Assembly: GCA_021234155.1 (NCBI GenBank)
Contig: JAJEKV010000293.1
Span: forward strand, 1 to 64,000
Reading direction: 5' to 3'
Length of the DNA: 64,000 nucleotides
Origin: Isoetes taiwanensis
Taxonomy: Eukaryota; Streptophyta; Lycopodiopsida; Isoetales; Isoetaceae
The notes beneath the pieces were generated by a model, which worked only from the letters and a program-made list of their open reading frames with translations, was not told the DNA's origin and ran no database searches. The position numbers were made by a program, and so were the translations under genes. Every line of letters begins with the position of its first letter. The first letter of the stretch is position 1. Shown in pieces: positions 12,206 through 24,431 of this stretch.

Positions 12206-13490
12206 TTTTAATTTAATTTAATTTAATTTATATCTAATGCTCACTTGGGACTCGAGAGGCCATGGAGCACATGAACATCTTGTTTACAGTTTAAGTAAAA
12301 AGGATCGGTGTGCATCCACCGTCCTTATGAAGAGCCCTAAACATGATGGTGGCATCAACCATAATGAATATAAATCTGTTGTCTGAACACCAAAATTGCT
12401 CCTAGTGTGCCCATATTCTGAACATTGCAGGAATACATGTTGTTCATCCTCAACGTCCCCTGAATTACATATCTTACAGAGTCTGTTTTCTGGTGGTGTT
12501 CTTGCCCATCTCCCTATTTCTACTTCGAGCTTATGGGATCCTGTTCGGTATCTCGCAATCAACTGCCTATATCCTTTTGGTATAGATGCATTTAAATAGT
12601 TTTGACATGTATATACATCCATATGGTTATCGCCGGCACGACATTGCGGCATCCTTTTCCCGTTCAGCCCATAATTTGTCCATTGCCGACTTTTCTAGCA
12701 AAACCGTGCTTCCTCTTTATCCGCGGCCGGTTTGAACTATTCAAGCCCCATTTGTTTGCCCATTGCATCAAATTTTTCTTCCAACCCCGATCACGATGCC
12801 ATCATAGCGATGTGAAAGGCGATTTGGATTACGTGCCAGCTTTCGATTGTAGAAATTAATATGATTGGTATAAGCCTTCAAGTTCTAGAGGAAACATACC
12901 TACTCCGCCGACATGATGGCATAGGGAATTTGGGATCGATACCAAGCTCCTCTTTCAAAAACATTTTACGAACTGCTTCTAACTCTTTCCATAGTCTCTT
13001 CGGAAAGTTGGTCCCCGGATAGGTACACCATATAACAGAACCGTTTGAACTAGAGTCTTAAATAAGATTCTTTTCAGCCCCCAATCTGTGAGTGATGCCC
13101 TGCCGCATCTTGCCGACATCTTTGTCTGAGGCAGCCTTGCCTCCGATGATCTCCGTTTCACCGCAGTTTTTCCGGTGTAATTTGATGCTATATCAATTCC
13201 TAAGTATTTGTAACTATCAACAGTCTCCAGTATTTGGCCTTTGTATGTGAACTCAGGTCTGTCCCTTGTGCCGAATACCATGATCTTGGATTTGGATAGA
13301 TTTACGCTCATTCTCTTTGATTCACAAAACTGCTCCAAACTGCATAAATGGTCTTGTAGCACTTTCTTGTGATTTGCTAGCAGTACCACATCATCGGCAT
13401 AAAGAAGTAATTGAATCACATACGTACCTAATTTTGTGCCTGCAAGAGATCTGGCTTTCAACCAATCTTCTAGTTCATCTATGAAAAACT
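12206..13490 (-). mobile_element. 5'-truncated LINE, reverse transcriptase C-terminal half
   Basis: Minus-strand frames hold LLLYADDVVLLANHK and CESKRMSVNLSKSKIMVFG near 13300-13420, the YADD catalytic box and thumb of a non-LTR reverse transcriptase. A second frame (12284-12652) carries RTGSHKLEVEIGRW and a Cys/His cluster RLCKICNSGDVEDEQHVFLQC, the usual C-terminal LINE motif. The 3' end is marked by a TTAAT-type repeat at 12206-12231. It lies inside copia gag sequence, which resumes near 13495. Confidence 0.8.
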
Positions 13491-14020
13491 GGTGAATGAT
13501 TCAAACTGAATTTGACCAAGAGACGGTATTCCTTGATAATTATGTTGATGCTGAAGTGTTGTTTACTTGAGAAGATAAATTTAAATGAAGGAGTTCTAGA
13601 GATTTACCTGTGGCAAGAGATAAAGGACAGGTTGGTCCTTGTTACCATTGTAAAATGCATGGTCACTTAAAAGTTGATTGCCTAAAACTGAAATATATGG
13701 AGTGTTCTAATTGTGGAAGTAAGGTATTTTTCTAATAGATGCTATAGTAATAAGAATGGAAAGAGGAAGAGCAAATAGAGGAACAAGAGCATTTAGAGGA
13801 CGAGGTAGAGGTACTAGAAGACAAAGTGCAGCAGTAAATTTGACACAAGAAATGGAAGACGAGGAAAGTGAAGAAGACGAAGATGCCGAAATATATAGTG
13901 CTACTATTTTCCTCTACTTCTAATAACGAAGAGTCTAATGATGAAAATGAAATGTTAAGCCTAGATAGTGGAGCAAAGAAACATTAACAGGGTCGGCCAA
14001 ATACTAAAGGAGAAAAGCGA

Positions 14021-14260
14021 GAATAGAATAGAATAGAATAGAATAGAATAGAATAAAGTTTTTATCGTCACCAATTGGCCTATGCGACCCAGACAGGAGG
14101 CACAGCAAGCATATTACTGTCCGGGTTAACCCCCCTCCCCCTCGCCCCGAAGGGTTGTTTGGGGAAAAAACCGTGACAGGATTAAATTTGCTGTCAAACT
14201 GTACGAATACAAATACAAACACAAATACAAATATCATGGGGAAGACATATGTGTACACGT
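14021..14260 (-). mobile_element. LINE or SINE 3' end with pentanucleotide tail
   Basis: Seven GAATA units (14021-14055) are the complement of a TATTC tail. They end a minus-strand fragment with GC-rich sequence and several TTTGTA-like repeats (about 14200-14235). The same tail ends the long LINE at 20093-20127, so this is probably the 3' UTR of the same or a related family. No coding part remains. Confidence 0.5.
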
Positions 14261-14619
14261 ATCAGGTAAGTGCCCGAGGGCCGAGCTGATCTCGGCGATC
14301 CATGATCTCTTGAAGGTATGATCCCAACTTTCGTACCGAGTGCGTGCTTAAGATCTCATGCGGAGCAAAGCTAGTTATGTAAAGCTTGAAAATAGAGCAC
14401 TCTAGAAAGTTCAAAGTGTAGGAATCTTAGAACTCTTCGATCTCAATGGGAAAGCAAGTCATGTTGACAGATGTCCTTTGTGTTCCTTCTCTTGTTAGAA
14501 ACCTGATCTCTGTTAGTCAGTTAGTTGATACGGGCTATAAGGTAGTCTTTGAGAAAATGGAACTATATTTTTCAAAATGAAATCAAGTTCCTTAGTAAGG
14601 AGCAGGTTATAAGAGACAG

Positions 14620-14880
14620 CCTGTTCTGCGTCAGAAAAATCGTCAGAAACCTTTCATAGAATAGGCAATTTGCCCAGACTCATATGGCTGACGCATATTC
14701 TGGCGTATATTCTCTAAGGAAAAATCGTCAAATTTGCATCAGAATTTTCGTCAGATTTTCCTAATGCAAAATCGTCACTTTTTTCGTCAAATTTAGCGTC
14801 AGAATTTGCATCAGAATTACGTCAAATTTTTCGTCAAAATGTACGTCAAATTTTTCGGCAGATTTGTATCAAAGTATCCG
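14620..14880. repeat. Degenerate CGTCA-rich short tandem repeats
   Basis: Roughly a dozen loosely spaced copies of units such as CGTCAGAATT, CGTCAAATTTTT and ATCGTCA occur in 250 bp. They are imperfect and variable in spacing. Origin unknown; they lie between copia remnants and the long LINE. Confidence 0.5.
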
Positions 14881-15425
14881 TTATATGCTTCATTAGTGAT
14901 TCATCAATTTTGTCATATTTTTGTCATTGCACAAGGCCATTTGCATTTTGTCTAGATTGTTTCTATATAATGATGTTTGTATAGAATGTTCATATTTTTG
15001 TCATTGCACCAGGATAGCGAGGGCTAGACCCACCAACTGGTACCCCGGACCACTAAAAACTCATTATAATACCTTGTAAGTGGTATCTCCTTATGGGCGA
15101 GATACCAACGTAAATAATGCAGGCATGCATATATCCAACTAAGCAACCTCGAAAAACCCAAAAGGATCAACCTTGGGCAACAGACAAAAGAAGGTAAATG
15201 ATAATAAAAGAGATGGACGAAATTAATTAAGTTTTAGAATTTGAAATTCAAATCAAAACGGTAATTACGGTAATTACGAATAAAAAAGCCGTTTAGAATT
15301 AGGGAATATATAGTCATAGTGGGGGGGACGACGGCTAGCTTACAGATTGAGAGCCGAGCACAAGCGCACTGCCTAAGAGCCACCACAGAGTCCTGTGGCA
15401 CAGGATTATCTTGCAAACGAAGACC

Positions 15426-16231
15426 ATGGCCGACAGCACCAATGGTAGCCAACAGAGAAGGTCGGATGTGGAAAGAGCCCCGGTGAGCCAACAGGACCTA
15501 CGGGACTTCCTGGCACAGATGGATAAGCGGCTGGAATCAAAGATCCCGAACCTGGATGCACTTAACGCGCTGGCTGAAACGTGCAACAGCAACAAAACAG
15601 CCATCAATAGCATGGACCGGAGAGTAGGAGGGGTGGAGAAGATGAATGAGGAAATGCAGCGGAGGATGGATGAAATCGAAGAAGAAAAGGCAAAGATCCT
15701 GCAAAGGTTGGTTGAATTAGAGAAATCAAATGTTGAGATGGATGCATGGGAGTCATTTGATAGGATAAAGCCACACTTAAGGGAATATGAGGAGCAAAAT
15801 AAAATTAAGCATGATGTTAGGCTAATTGGTATAGCAGAAAGGCCTAACGAGGATATATATCGAGTTACTGCAGAAGTGTTAGAAACGGTGTTCAAGGAGC
15901 ACAGGGGCGCCATCATCAAAGCCATACGATCAGGCCAATGGAGGGGGAGACCGAGACACATAAATTTGACGTTAAGGGATTTGGCCACCAAGGAAAGGAT
16001 CCTACGGATGGGACCCAGATTAAGGAATGGAATCAAGGTACAGGAGTCTTTAACTTGGGATGCAGCGAGGGGCTGCACAGGGAGTTGGCCAAAGCCAGAG
16101 ACCTGAACCAAGCAGGGATACAAGCGGGGGTCAAGAATGGCAAGGTCTATATACACAAGAGGGGGAGAGAACAAGCGACTCAACCGCAGGAACAGAACGG
16201 CGGGGTTGCGGTACGGGGGGCGCGGGGATAG
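15426..16231 (+). pseudogene. LINE ORF1 protein, coiled coil plus RRM plus C-terminal domain
   Basis: The first ATG with a good context is at 15426. About residues 45-120 form a heptad-rich coiled coil (MDRRVGGVEKMNEEMQRR, then a Glu/Lys-rich run to LVELEK). An RRM-like unit follows, from HDVRLIGIAERPNED to RPRHINLTLRDLATKERIL. The frame shifts near 16060 and continues as LHRELAKARDLNQAGIQ and GVKNGKVYIHKRG, which resembles the C-terminal domain of L1 ORF1p. I see no CCHC zinc knuckle, although many plant L1 ORF1 proteins have one. These proteins bind RNA as trimers in L1 RNPs (known for animal L1). Confidence 0.65.
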
Positions 16232-16754
16232 AAAATCAGCGAGGCAAGAGAAGGAAAACATACGCCTGAAGCCTATACAATAGGGGTGGAGAGCGTCGGC
16301 AGTATGAAGCTCAAGAGCAGGCGGTAGAGAAGGAACCAGAAGGGTAATAGGAAGAAACGAAAATGGGGAAACTAAGAGCGAAAGCAACACAAACAAGGTT
16401 GGAGGCCAACCCCGACAATGAAGACCGGGGAAGACCAAGGAGGATGGGCATTGGCAATGAAAACATGTAGATACGTGGAATGAGCAACCTCGGGGAAAGA
16501 CGTTGACATTGTGGTACCGGAACCGCACGGGGTACCCATGGGATGATGGAGAAAGGTTGAAGGTGCCCAAGGTGTGACATAATATGCTGGCGATGAGACT
16601 TGGGAGCATAACGCCAAAAGGGCCGCCAGAGGAGGAAGGATACAAATTGTTCACGTCTTTGGAAAGACGTGGAATTTAAAATAGGGAGGGGGAGTGTGTG
16701 TTTGAGGTTTGGCTTGTTATATAAAAAAACGGTCACGCTTTTAACAATGCATGT

Positions 16755-19700
16755 ATGTTACATTCAGATATCAATAAAAGAAATATGGTTTTGAGTGTCC
16801 AAATGAAAAACAATCAAGATATGGTTCTGATAATTACATATTACCCGCCGAACAGTGATAAACTAGAACTGCTAGATCTGGGAGAGAATATAACGAAATG
16901 GAAGGAACAAGGACCAGTGATTATAATAGGAGATCTAAACGCTAGAACCGGACAAGGAACAGTCACGGCAGTACATTACCTGCGGATGAGATAGGGGCCG
17001 GGGGCGGTATATCTGATGAGGGCCGGAGTGGCAAGAGGGGATAGAAGATAAGGCAGAGGTCAATGCTAGAGGTGAATTACTGCTGGAAGTATGCACGGCA
17101 ACAGGGATGATTATAGCCAATGGTGTGGGAAAATGGAGGGGATCAGGAGGCTTCACGAGCCAAAACACACATGGTAAGAGCATAGTGGATTATATAATTG
17201 TGAACGAACAAGCAGCAAAAAAGATAGAAGGGCTGATGCTACAGGAATGGCCGACCGGGAGGAGGGAAAGCCATAGACCAATTAAACTAACAATCGGGCT
17301 GGGGAGAAGCCACAAAAAGACAACCTGTAAAAGAAAGGAAGATAATAAAGGCGGGGGTGAAGATTGAGTGTGGAGAAACACGCTTGAAACTTTCACCCAA
17401 ATGATCAAGGAGGAAATGGGAGAGTGGAACCGGGGAGAGCACAAGCAAGGGAGAATGGAGACACCCTAAAATGACATCATGGTAAGGGTAGCAACAGAGG
17501 TGTTTGGGAAAAAGATCAAAATCGGGAAAAATAGGGCATTTAGAGCTTCAAAAGATGGCGATGGCGAGTGTAGGGAATACAAGAGGAAAGTAAGAAAACA
17601 TAGGGGAAAGGAGACATACCGAGAAGAAAGGACAAGATACATAAGATTACTATCAAGAAGAAGAGATACAATAACCACATTAAAGACCAATGGTATTTGG
17701 GGAAAATGTTGAAAAAACAACCCAGAAGTTTTGGAGAGGACTCAAAAAATAAAGGAGGGGAAGTAATATGAAAGCAAAAAACGGACAAGATGACATTGGA
17801 ACCGAGGGATGGGAGAGTTACTTGGATAAATTATACAAGGCAGGGCACCGCCCGATATCCATACCACTCTGACATGATCGGGACAAACCATGCTTCAACT
17901 TGCTAGATGTAGGGATGGCCTGAGCGGGGATGGCCAATCATAAAGCTCGGTTTATACGGACTCACTGCTTGAGCTGCTGAAGTGTCTTTGAATTAGAAAT
18001 CGGCGGAGACAAGTTCTGGACATTTTCAAGCGGCATCATACATACGGGACTCCCAGACGGATGGACGCCTAGCGAGTCATACCTTTACATAAAAGCGAGG
18101 GAATAGAAAAGATCGGGGAATTTGGAACAATAATGGTAAGCTCGATTTTCGCAAAATGGTTTGGAAAGGTATTGGATAATAAACTAAAAGAAATGGGCGG
18201 AAGAAGGAAATATGAAAACGAGAGGGGCAAAGCGAGGGTTCAGGCGACACTCAACCCACGAGATCATCTAGTGACCCTACGGATATTAATAGAGCGAGAA
18301 CAAATTGCGGGGAAAAGAAAAATAATTTCTTTGCTTTGTAGATTTGAAGAAAAAGCATTCGATACGGTCCCGAGAGAGAAGCTGCTGAAGAGATTGATGG
18401 ATATGCAGGCCCCGAGAAATATGGTAGGATCCATAGCAAGACTATACCACAAGGTGTATGCTAAAATGGAGCAGGAAGGACAGCCGATAACCTGTGACAC
18501 CGGGGTAAAGCAGGGATGCCCGTTATCCCCAACACTGTTTGGAATATATATAGACGCACTACAGGGATACATAGCAGAACAGAGGGGAGACGAGCATGCC
18601 CCAACGCTAGGAGACACGAAGGTACCAATAATGCTATAACGGATGATCTTAGTATGATGGCAACAAAAGAACAAAGGAATGCATAGATCGCTCAAAATTC
18701 TAGAACAATTACGTGAGGATCTGGTGGCTAAGTGAATCTAGCAAAAAACTAAGATAGTCATCTTTGGACACAGAACGAGGCATAAACCTTTTAAATACAA
18801 AGGTAGCGAGATAGAGGAACCAACAAGAAATCTGAGATATCTAGGGTATGACACGCACGGCACAGGGAAATGGACCAAAGGAGCCAATGCCAGATTTCAA
18901 TCAGCTATAGGAAGCTACTTCAACATGAAAAACTTTTGTAACAGAAGTAGAATAACTGACTGGGATATCAAATGCTATCTATTGATCAAGATAATAGCCA
19001 CCACCCAACTATCTGAGCGAAGCATGGGGGCGAGGCCTAACAGAGAAAGGGGGAAAGGGGAAGGAATTCTTAGGCAATGGCGCACAGGCGAATTTCGGGG
19101 TGAGGACAAGCACACCACTAACAATCATGGTACTCTAAAAGCGGGGTAAAACCAATGGAAGTGAGAGCATGGGAGAGAACTATAAGATACCTTTCGGAGA
19201 TAACGGGGAGATGAGACAAGAAAATCGCCATCGATGTGCGATCATAGAATCAAACAAAATCACATATCCTCGAAAAGCAAAAGGATGGTTTAAGGAGGTG
19301 GCAACATGGACCGGACAAATGGGATTGAATCCGAAGTGACCTAATAGAAGAGGGGCGATTGGAATGAGGAGGGGCGGAACAAAGCAACAAGAGCATGGTC
19401 GCCTGTGCATACGGGACCAAGACAGGCCCGGCTCATACTGTGTTTTTAATCCAGACCAACAAATAGGACATCGGATATACGAGGGATAACCTCACCGGGA
19501 AAAAGCGAAGGGACACGCTAGCCGATTTGGGATGGGAAGCCATGATCCGAGAATAGAAAAAGACAGATGGAGAGGGGTAGACAAGGAAGGCGGGATATGC
19601 GTAGAATCTGCGAAGGGGGAGAATAGAGGATGAGAATCATATGATTAGTGACCGCCATCATACGAGGAGACATCGGGGACAGATATAGTAATATAAGGTG

Positions 19701-19850
19701 GGGAGAACCAGCCCACAAGGCGATGAAGATGACGAGAATCACTAAGGGATCTAGCGGGGCGATCCACGGAATGACGACCGAACCTGAGAGAAGTACAATG
19801 AGAAAGAGGGCTTGTAATATGATTACACAGTGAAAGAGGGCTTGTAATAT
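16755..19850 (+). pseudogene. LINE ORF2: endonuclease and reverse transcriptase, frame-broken
   Basis: An APE-type endonuclease is seen as VIIIGDLNARTG (about 16918-16955), GKSIVDYIIVNEQ (about 17174-17212) and SHRPIKLTIG (about 17270-17300). Reverse transcriptase follows as KAFDTVPREKLLKRL (about 18352-18396) and GVKQGCPLSPTLFGIYID (about 18502-18555). Thumb sequence KIVIFGHRTRH and LRYLGYDTHGTGKW lies at about 18750-18870. A degraded Cys/His end (RRICEGGE, DEN.H) is near 19600. Several frameshifts separate the parts, so it cannot be active. Confidence 0.75.
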
Positions 19851-20540
19851 GATCCGTACAAAACGACTCATATAGCCTCACACAAATTACTCAGCTAAAA
19901 GCTGATTGATAACGACGCATCACTGCACGGCCAAGAAGCCGAGGTAAAAGTGGGGTGCCGGTATTAAAAGGAAAAAAGTCAGCCTTCCGAAAAGGCTACA
20001 TTGTAACAGCGTGTTGTGCTAGTAGCACCCTTTTAGGGAGCTCGCCCATGCTACACAAGTCCAGGGGCCTTATGGCACAAAGGACACAAATGTATTCTAT
20101 TCTATTCTATTCTATTCTATTCTATTTAACAGGGTACAAATTCATAAAGAGATAAGAGTGCATATAGAAGAAAAAATTTTGTATTTAGATCTAATCATAG
20201 TTACATATCAAAATTGACAATCTTTACAATGCCAACAATGCTAAGAAGAGAATGGACTACAACAAACTACATCAGCATGAAAAGGAGGAATTCAAAGTCT
20301 TTAATGAACGCTTCAACTGTAATCTTCAAGCTTTCTTAATTCCCTCCATTGTTATCTTACATAGCCAAGCAATAATCTCGCCATTAAAGTAGAAACTAGA
20401 CAACAATAAAAACTTGAACATAAAAAATAGTAGTTACCTGGTTTAGAATTTATAGTTTAAAGCAGTATAACTCTTATTTTCAACCACCAACGAACATAAA
20501 TTTATATTAGATCATAGTGTACAACTAGATGTCTAAAAAT

Positions 20541-20542
<2 letters not shown>

Positions 20543-20594
<52 letters not shown>
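20543..20594. repeat. (GATA)13 microsatellite
   Basis: Thirteen uninterrupted GATA units. Confidence 0.95.
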
Positions 20595-20595
<1 letters not shown>

Positions 20596-20981
20596 AGCCG
20601 AGAAGCTATGAGCAAGAACTATTGATGCAACATTTACATATACCTTTTCAGATTTTGTGTGTGTTAAGCCTTGAGCTGCAAGCAAGATCTCAAGCTCCTT
20701 GTCTTGAAAAGAAGGAATATTATCTAAGTTTAACTACCTTAAACAATGTCCTGAGACAATATGTCCTATTACCTTAAACAATGTCCTAAAAAGTCGCATT
20801 TAATTAAAGTGCGTCAGATCCTGATGTTTGGGTCTCAGACTGAAAATGGAACTCATACTAAAGGAAAAAATGAATTGAATGCTTGAATAGAATTATACAT
20901 CATACACCAAGAACTGGGTCACTTGTTTTCCTCATAAATTTTACAAACCACGAGTTGAGAAAGTTTTCAAGCTTCTCAATA

Positions 20982-23328
20982 TTATCTACCCTCATACAGT
21001 GCTATAGCATGGAGGTTACTCATGGCTTTGTCCATCTCTCTTTTGGGGATCATGTGGATCTTGTCCTTTGAAATGTGACAAGTTGGATATGACCATACCA
21101 CACACTCCACCAATTCCCTCCTTTGAGGATCAACATGATTTTCCCTCCAGTTATTCTCCCAGTAGTCGGTGTATTGCTCCTTCAAGTTGCCCTTCTTGTG
21201 CCTTTCAATGGGCTCCCAATATTGAATTTGGAATCCAGGACGCAGCAACTCCTCTCCATCAGGCATGGTAGTGGTAACATCAGAGAGTGCCACCCCTAAC
21301 TATATTGGACAATCCTCATCGCCAGGCCTTACTAGCACAAAGTATCCTTTCTTGATGTCCTCAAAAGGATTTCACTCAGGAAGATCAAACCACTTCGGCT
21401 TTGAGGCCTTGCTTTCCACAAACCACTTGGAGCCATTGTTAGGATCCAAGTCAACTTTCCTAGATATGCTTGCTCCATGAGAACCCTCTCATCTAGACTC
21501 TGGTAAGAACCCGTCTCTCGGCCTCCCCCTCCACATGGGCTGTTTCTGTTTCTAAGCATGTCACAACTTTCTTCCAAAAATTAATTAGGGAGTCCATGTG
21601 ATTTTTCTTCAGGGTGGAGGTGTGCTTTCCATTTTGAACATCATCCAGTGCATTATATAATCCTGATGCTCTTCACTAGTTGGCTAGAGTCTTAATAGTC
21701 TTGAAGGGAGGAAGTGGTTTTGGCTGCCCTCTAGGAATAAGAACTTCACCTGTAGCCCCCCGTTGCCACAACTCGATTTCTTGTACAGGCATCCACAACT
21801 TATCACCTGGTCTCCACTTATATTGCATGATTGGCATTCCATCCCTAACTGAAGTGGCTTTGTGTGTCCTGTCAACCGATCCTTACCATCTAACAAGTAT
21901 CCTTGACAAATGATTTCCAGTCTGCAACCTCATCCATCAAGAAAGCCATTGGGTTGGGGTTAATGCAGCTCTCAAACACATCCATTAGTTCAGGGAGACT
22001 AGTCACGTTTTCTCTCTTGAGCTTGGTAGAGAAAGTTTCGAGTAATGCATCTATATCATCATGCAATATGCCCAACCATCATGAACCCCACCTTCACAAT
22101 CTTGAATACTCCCACTGCTTCAGATATGACATTGCCCCAAACATCCATCTATTCTTTTTTTCTTTCCAACAGTTGTCCAATTGAACAGATAGCTCCTCCG
22201 ACAGTTGTTTCTCAAGTAAAGGGAAGTCATCCCAAGTCCTCCTTGTTTCTTTCGACACCTTGGATGTGAGCTCATTTATCTGCCTTTGGTAATAGAGCAG
22301 TTGATCATCCATCAAAGCCTCAAAAATGGGGGACGATTGACCCTCTCTCTAATGTTCTCAAGCACTTGAAAATAGAATTCACATGAAAATTTGGATCATC
22401 CCTCCATAGATTAAGCCAGTTCCATGCCCATGTGTCAAGACACCCGCCAGACTTACTTCCATCTGAAAAGCATTTTGACAACGTTTGGGCAAAGGATCTA
22501 GCTTTGGCAAAAAAGTCTTGTGTTAGTCCATCTTATCATGAATTATACACAAAAATCTGTCAGTTGCATCTAGAAAAATGTTCTCCACTGCCAATACAAC
22601 TGTCTACATGATATTTGGTCCCTTTGGTGATCTGGAGATTGCCCCCTGATTGCCATTCTTTCTTTCTCTATTGCAGTTGATGCAAGTGTATCCTTCAATT
22701 GAATACAAGTGTTGCACTTTGAGAATGACATGTGTTGCAAGACACACACGTCTGAGAAGTGAGTTTTCCATAACCTGCTGAAATGTGATTGAGAAAGAGG
22801 CCGACCTCCAGTAGTTTCTGGAATGGAATTGACCTCTTTAAGGCACTTTTTCTGGATGTAATATTGTGGCAACACCCTTTGGACCACTCGTACACCGTGC
22901 TCGTTCGCCTTCAACTTATGCGACATAGATTGAGACATATATCTCACAAAGCTCTTGAAGACTGCAATGGCCTTCAAAGTATTTGCTTTAGGTTTCAAAG
23001 TCAGTGCATTGCCATGCTGGAACAACCTGTGTCCTTTTCTGACCTGCTCCCAATATCTATAAAATGAAGTCTTGCTCATACCAAGAATCCATCTCAATGC
23101 TCTCAATACCTTCAGACCCCTCAATTGATAAAGTAATGTTCCTGTATTTTCATTATAGCAAGAATTTCTATACAAGGAGTAGATGAAATTAATCCTGTCT
23201 TTCTGAAGCTGTCCAATGTATTAGGACCTTATTTTTACAAGGTCATCCACACTATACTGGACGGTGCAATCTAGAGTGCAACACTCTTGTCCCCTAATTG
23301 CTTCTAGGTTTTCTTTGGTTGGTGCCAT
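20982..23328 (-). pseudogene. DUF7869-like large protein, copy A (candidate transposase-like)
   Basis: A chain of minus-strand frames reads as one protein with several shifts. From the ATG at 23328 comes MAPTKENLEAIRGQECC and a Cys cluster (ECC...DC..QYS). A helix-turn-helix-like stretch RALRWILGMSKTSFYRYWEQ and FSRLWKTHFSDV precede FSKCNTCIQLK (22701-22725) and QISCRQLYWQWR. Then come IIHDKMD, HGHGTG, QLDNCWKEKKNRW (about 22160-22200), GFMMVGH and HDDIDALLETFSTKL (about 22015-22070). The tail has KGYFVLVRPGDED and IQYWEPIERHKKGN and ends at 20982. Copy B on plus at 45880 matches block by block. I relate it from memory to the DUF7869 proteins of plants, oomycetes and animals. Conserved D, D and H/D positions suggest an RNase H-like fold, but this is inference. 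No terminal inverted repeats were found. Confidence 0.6.
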
Positions 23329-23339
23329 AAGTCCATCCT

Positions 23340-24420
23340 TTGTAAATATCTGTTACTTCTAACCCTTTTGCGCATCTTTGGCTTCCTTTTATGAAAATTG
23401 TAGCGCCTCTTCCTTGTAATCAAAGGATGCTCATTCACCACCAAACCTTCCACCACCAAACATTCCATATTGCCTGGGCTGGGCTTTGGGGTATCTACTT
23501 CAGTTGGGCCTTCTAGGTTCTCACCATTCTTGTGTGTAATATATCCACGTCAGCAGTCCGCACACCCACGTCACGCATGACATGGCCTGTACGTGCCAGA
23601 CATTCATTAAGGCACTTTTTCGAGGATCGAGGGTGCAGCCAAAAATAACTGCACTTTTCCCTTCCTCTATGCCGACCGATTCATTCTCCCTTGGTTTATC
23701 GCACTCCTTCATCCTCCTTTGTTTTTTCTGCAAGCCAGAACCTGCTGGGCGATCGAGCGATGAATAGCAGAGCGACCTATTCTTATGACAGCCGCCTGGT
23801 CAACAGATCGTGACGCATCCAGTGCCGAAGTTTTCGCGCAGATCGAGTCCTCCAAATGACGTTATTGTCTAAGAAGAAAACGAGGTTCTTTTCAGTAAGT
23901 TTTTAGCACTATTTTTACCATTGATCTTGTTATTTTCATGTGCTTTATTGTATCTTACTTCCTTCTTTCTTTTATAGCAATTAGATGATCTTACTATCGC
24001 CTGATACAATTTCCAGCCCGACAAACCCCTATTCTCGATTTACAAGTGCCTGTGTAAGTAAGGAATCAGACATGGAAGCTGCGTCTTCTTCCAGCAAATC
24101 TGCCAGGTACGCTCTTTCCTTATGTTATCTTGTTCTATTTAGGTCAGGTCAGGACCAGGATCATTGTTTTTTTTTTCTTTTTTTCTTTTTTTTCTTTTTT
24201 TTTTTGGAAGCATGTTCTGTGTTCTTTGTTTGTATTATTTAATTGAATGCTCATTGTTGCCATTTAATCATAACTCCGAATAGGGACAAGCAACCGAAAT
24301 TGCCGACTAGGAATCCTCCAAAGACAGATGGACCTTTCTAACACATGATTGAACTCTAAAGATATTAGGTAGTTTAAAGCATTGCACAAATTTTCTAACA
24401 CATAATAAAAAAGGTGCATT
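23340..24420. other. No gene resolved
   Basis: A basic stretch just upstream of copy A (minus strand, about 23340-23420) could be the nuclear-localisation part of its N-terminus in another frame. A T-rich run lies at 24167-24206. A short plus-strand stretch encoding MEAASSSSKSAR followed by a GT (about 24072-24110) could be a first exon of the remnant at 25.9 kb, but this is weak. Confidence 0.3.
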
Positions 24421-24431
24421 CTACACCCTGC

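Larger units (their letters stand above)
11640..14600 (+). mobile_element. Decayed Ty1/copia retrotransposon (gag-protease-integrase remnants) with nested insertions
   Basis: Fragments in order are copia-like. A gag N-part lies around 11640-12200 (FFSKFENIMADLEGAG, then RNVAKTREIAEE). A CX2CX4HX4C zinc knuckle, CYHCKMHGHLKVDC, is at 13640-13681. A protease-like LDSGAKKH lies near 13960-13987, and DVLCVPSLVRNLISVSQL at about 14470-14530 is typical of the protease-integrase linker. Stops and shifts break every part. Two LINE pieces (12206-13490 and 14021-14260) interrupt it. I could not find its LTRs. Identity as copia is good; boundaries are uncertain. Confidence 0.7.
15300..20127 (+). mobile_element. 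Near-full-length degenerate L1-like LINE
   Basis: Contains an ORF1 with coiled coil and RRM-like part, then ORF2 with endonuclease, reverse transcriptase and C-terminal Cys region. It ends in about six TATTC units (20093-20122). All ORFs are broken. The 5' boundary is uncertain; the GC-richer 5' flank from about 15000 may also belong to it. A 30-bp direct duplication (GAAAGAGGGCTTGTAATATG at 19802 and 19832) lies near the 3' end. Confidence 0.75.

Noticed and set aside
13984..20135. TTAACAGGGT at 13984-13993 and 20126-20135 as a target duplication of one large insertion
   Set aside because: Copia-derived sequence lies between the sites in its expected order, and the first site fits the copia protease reading. 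Probably coincidence, though not excluded.
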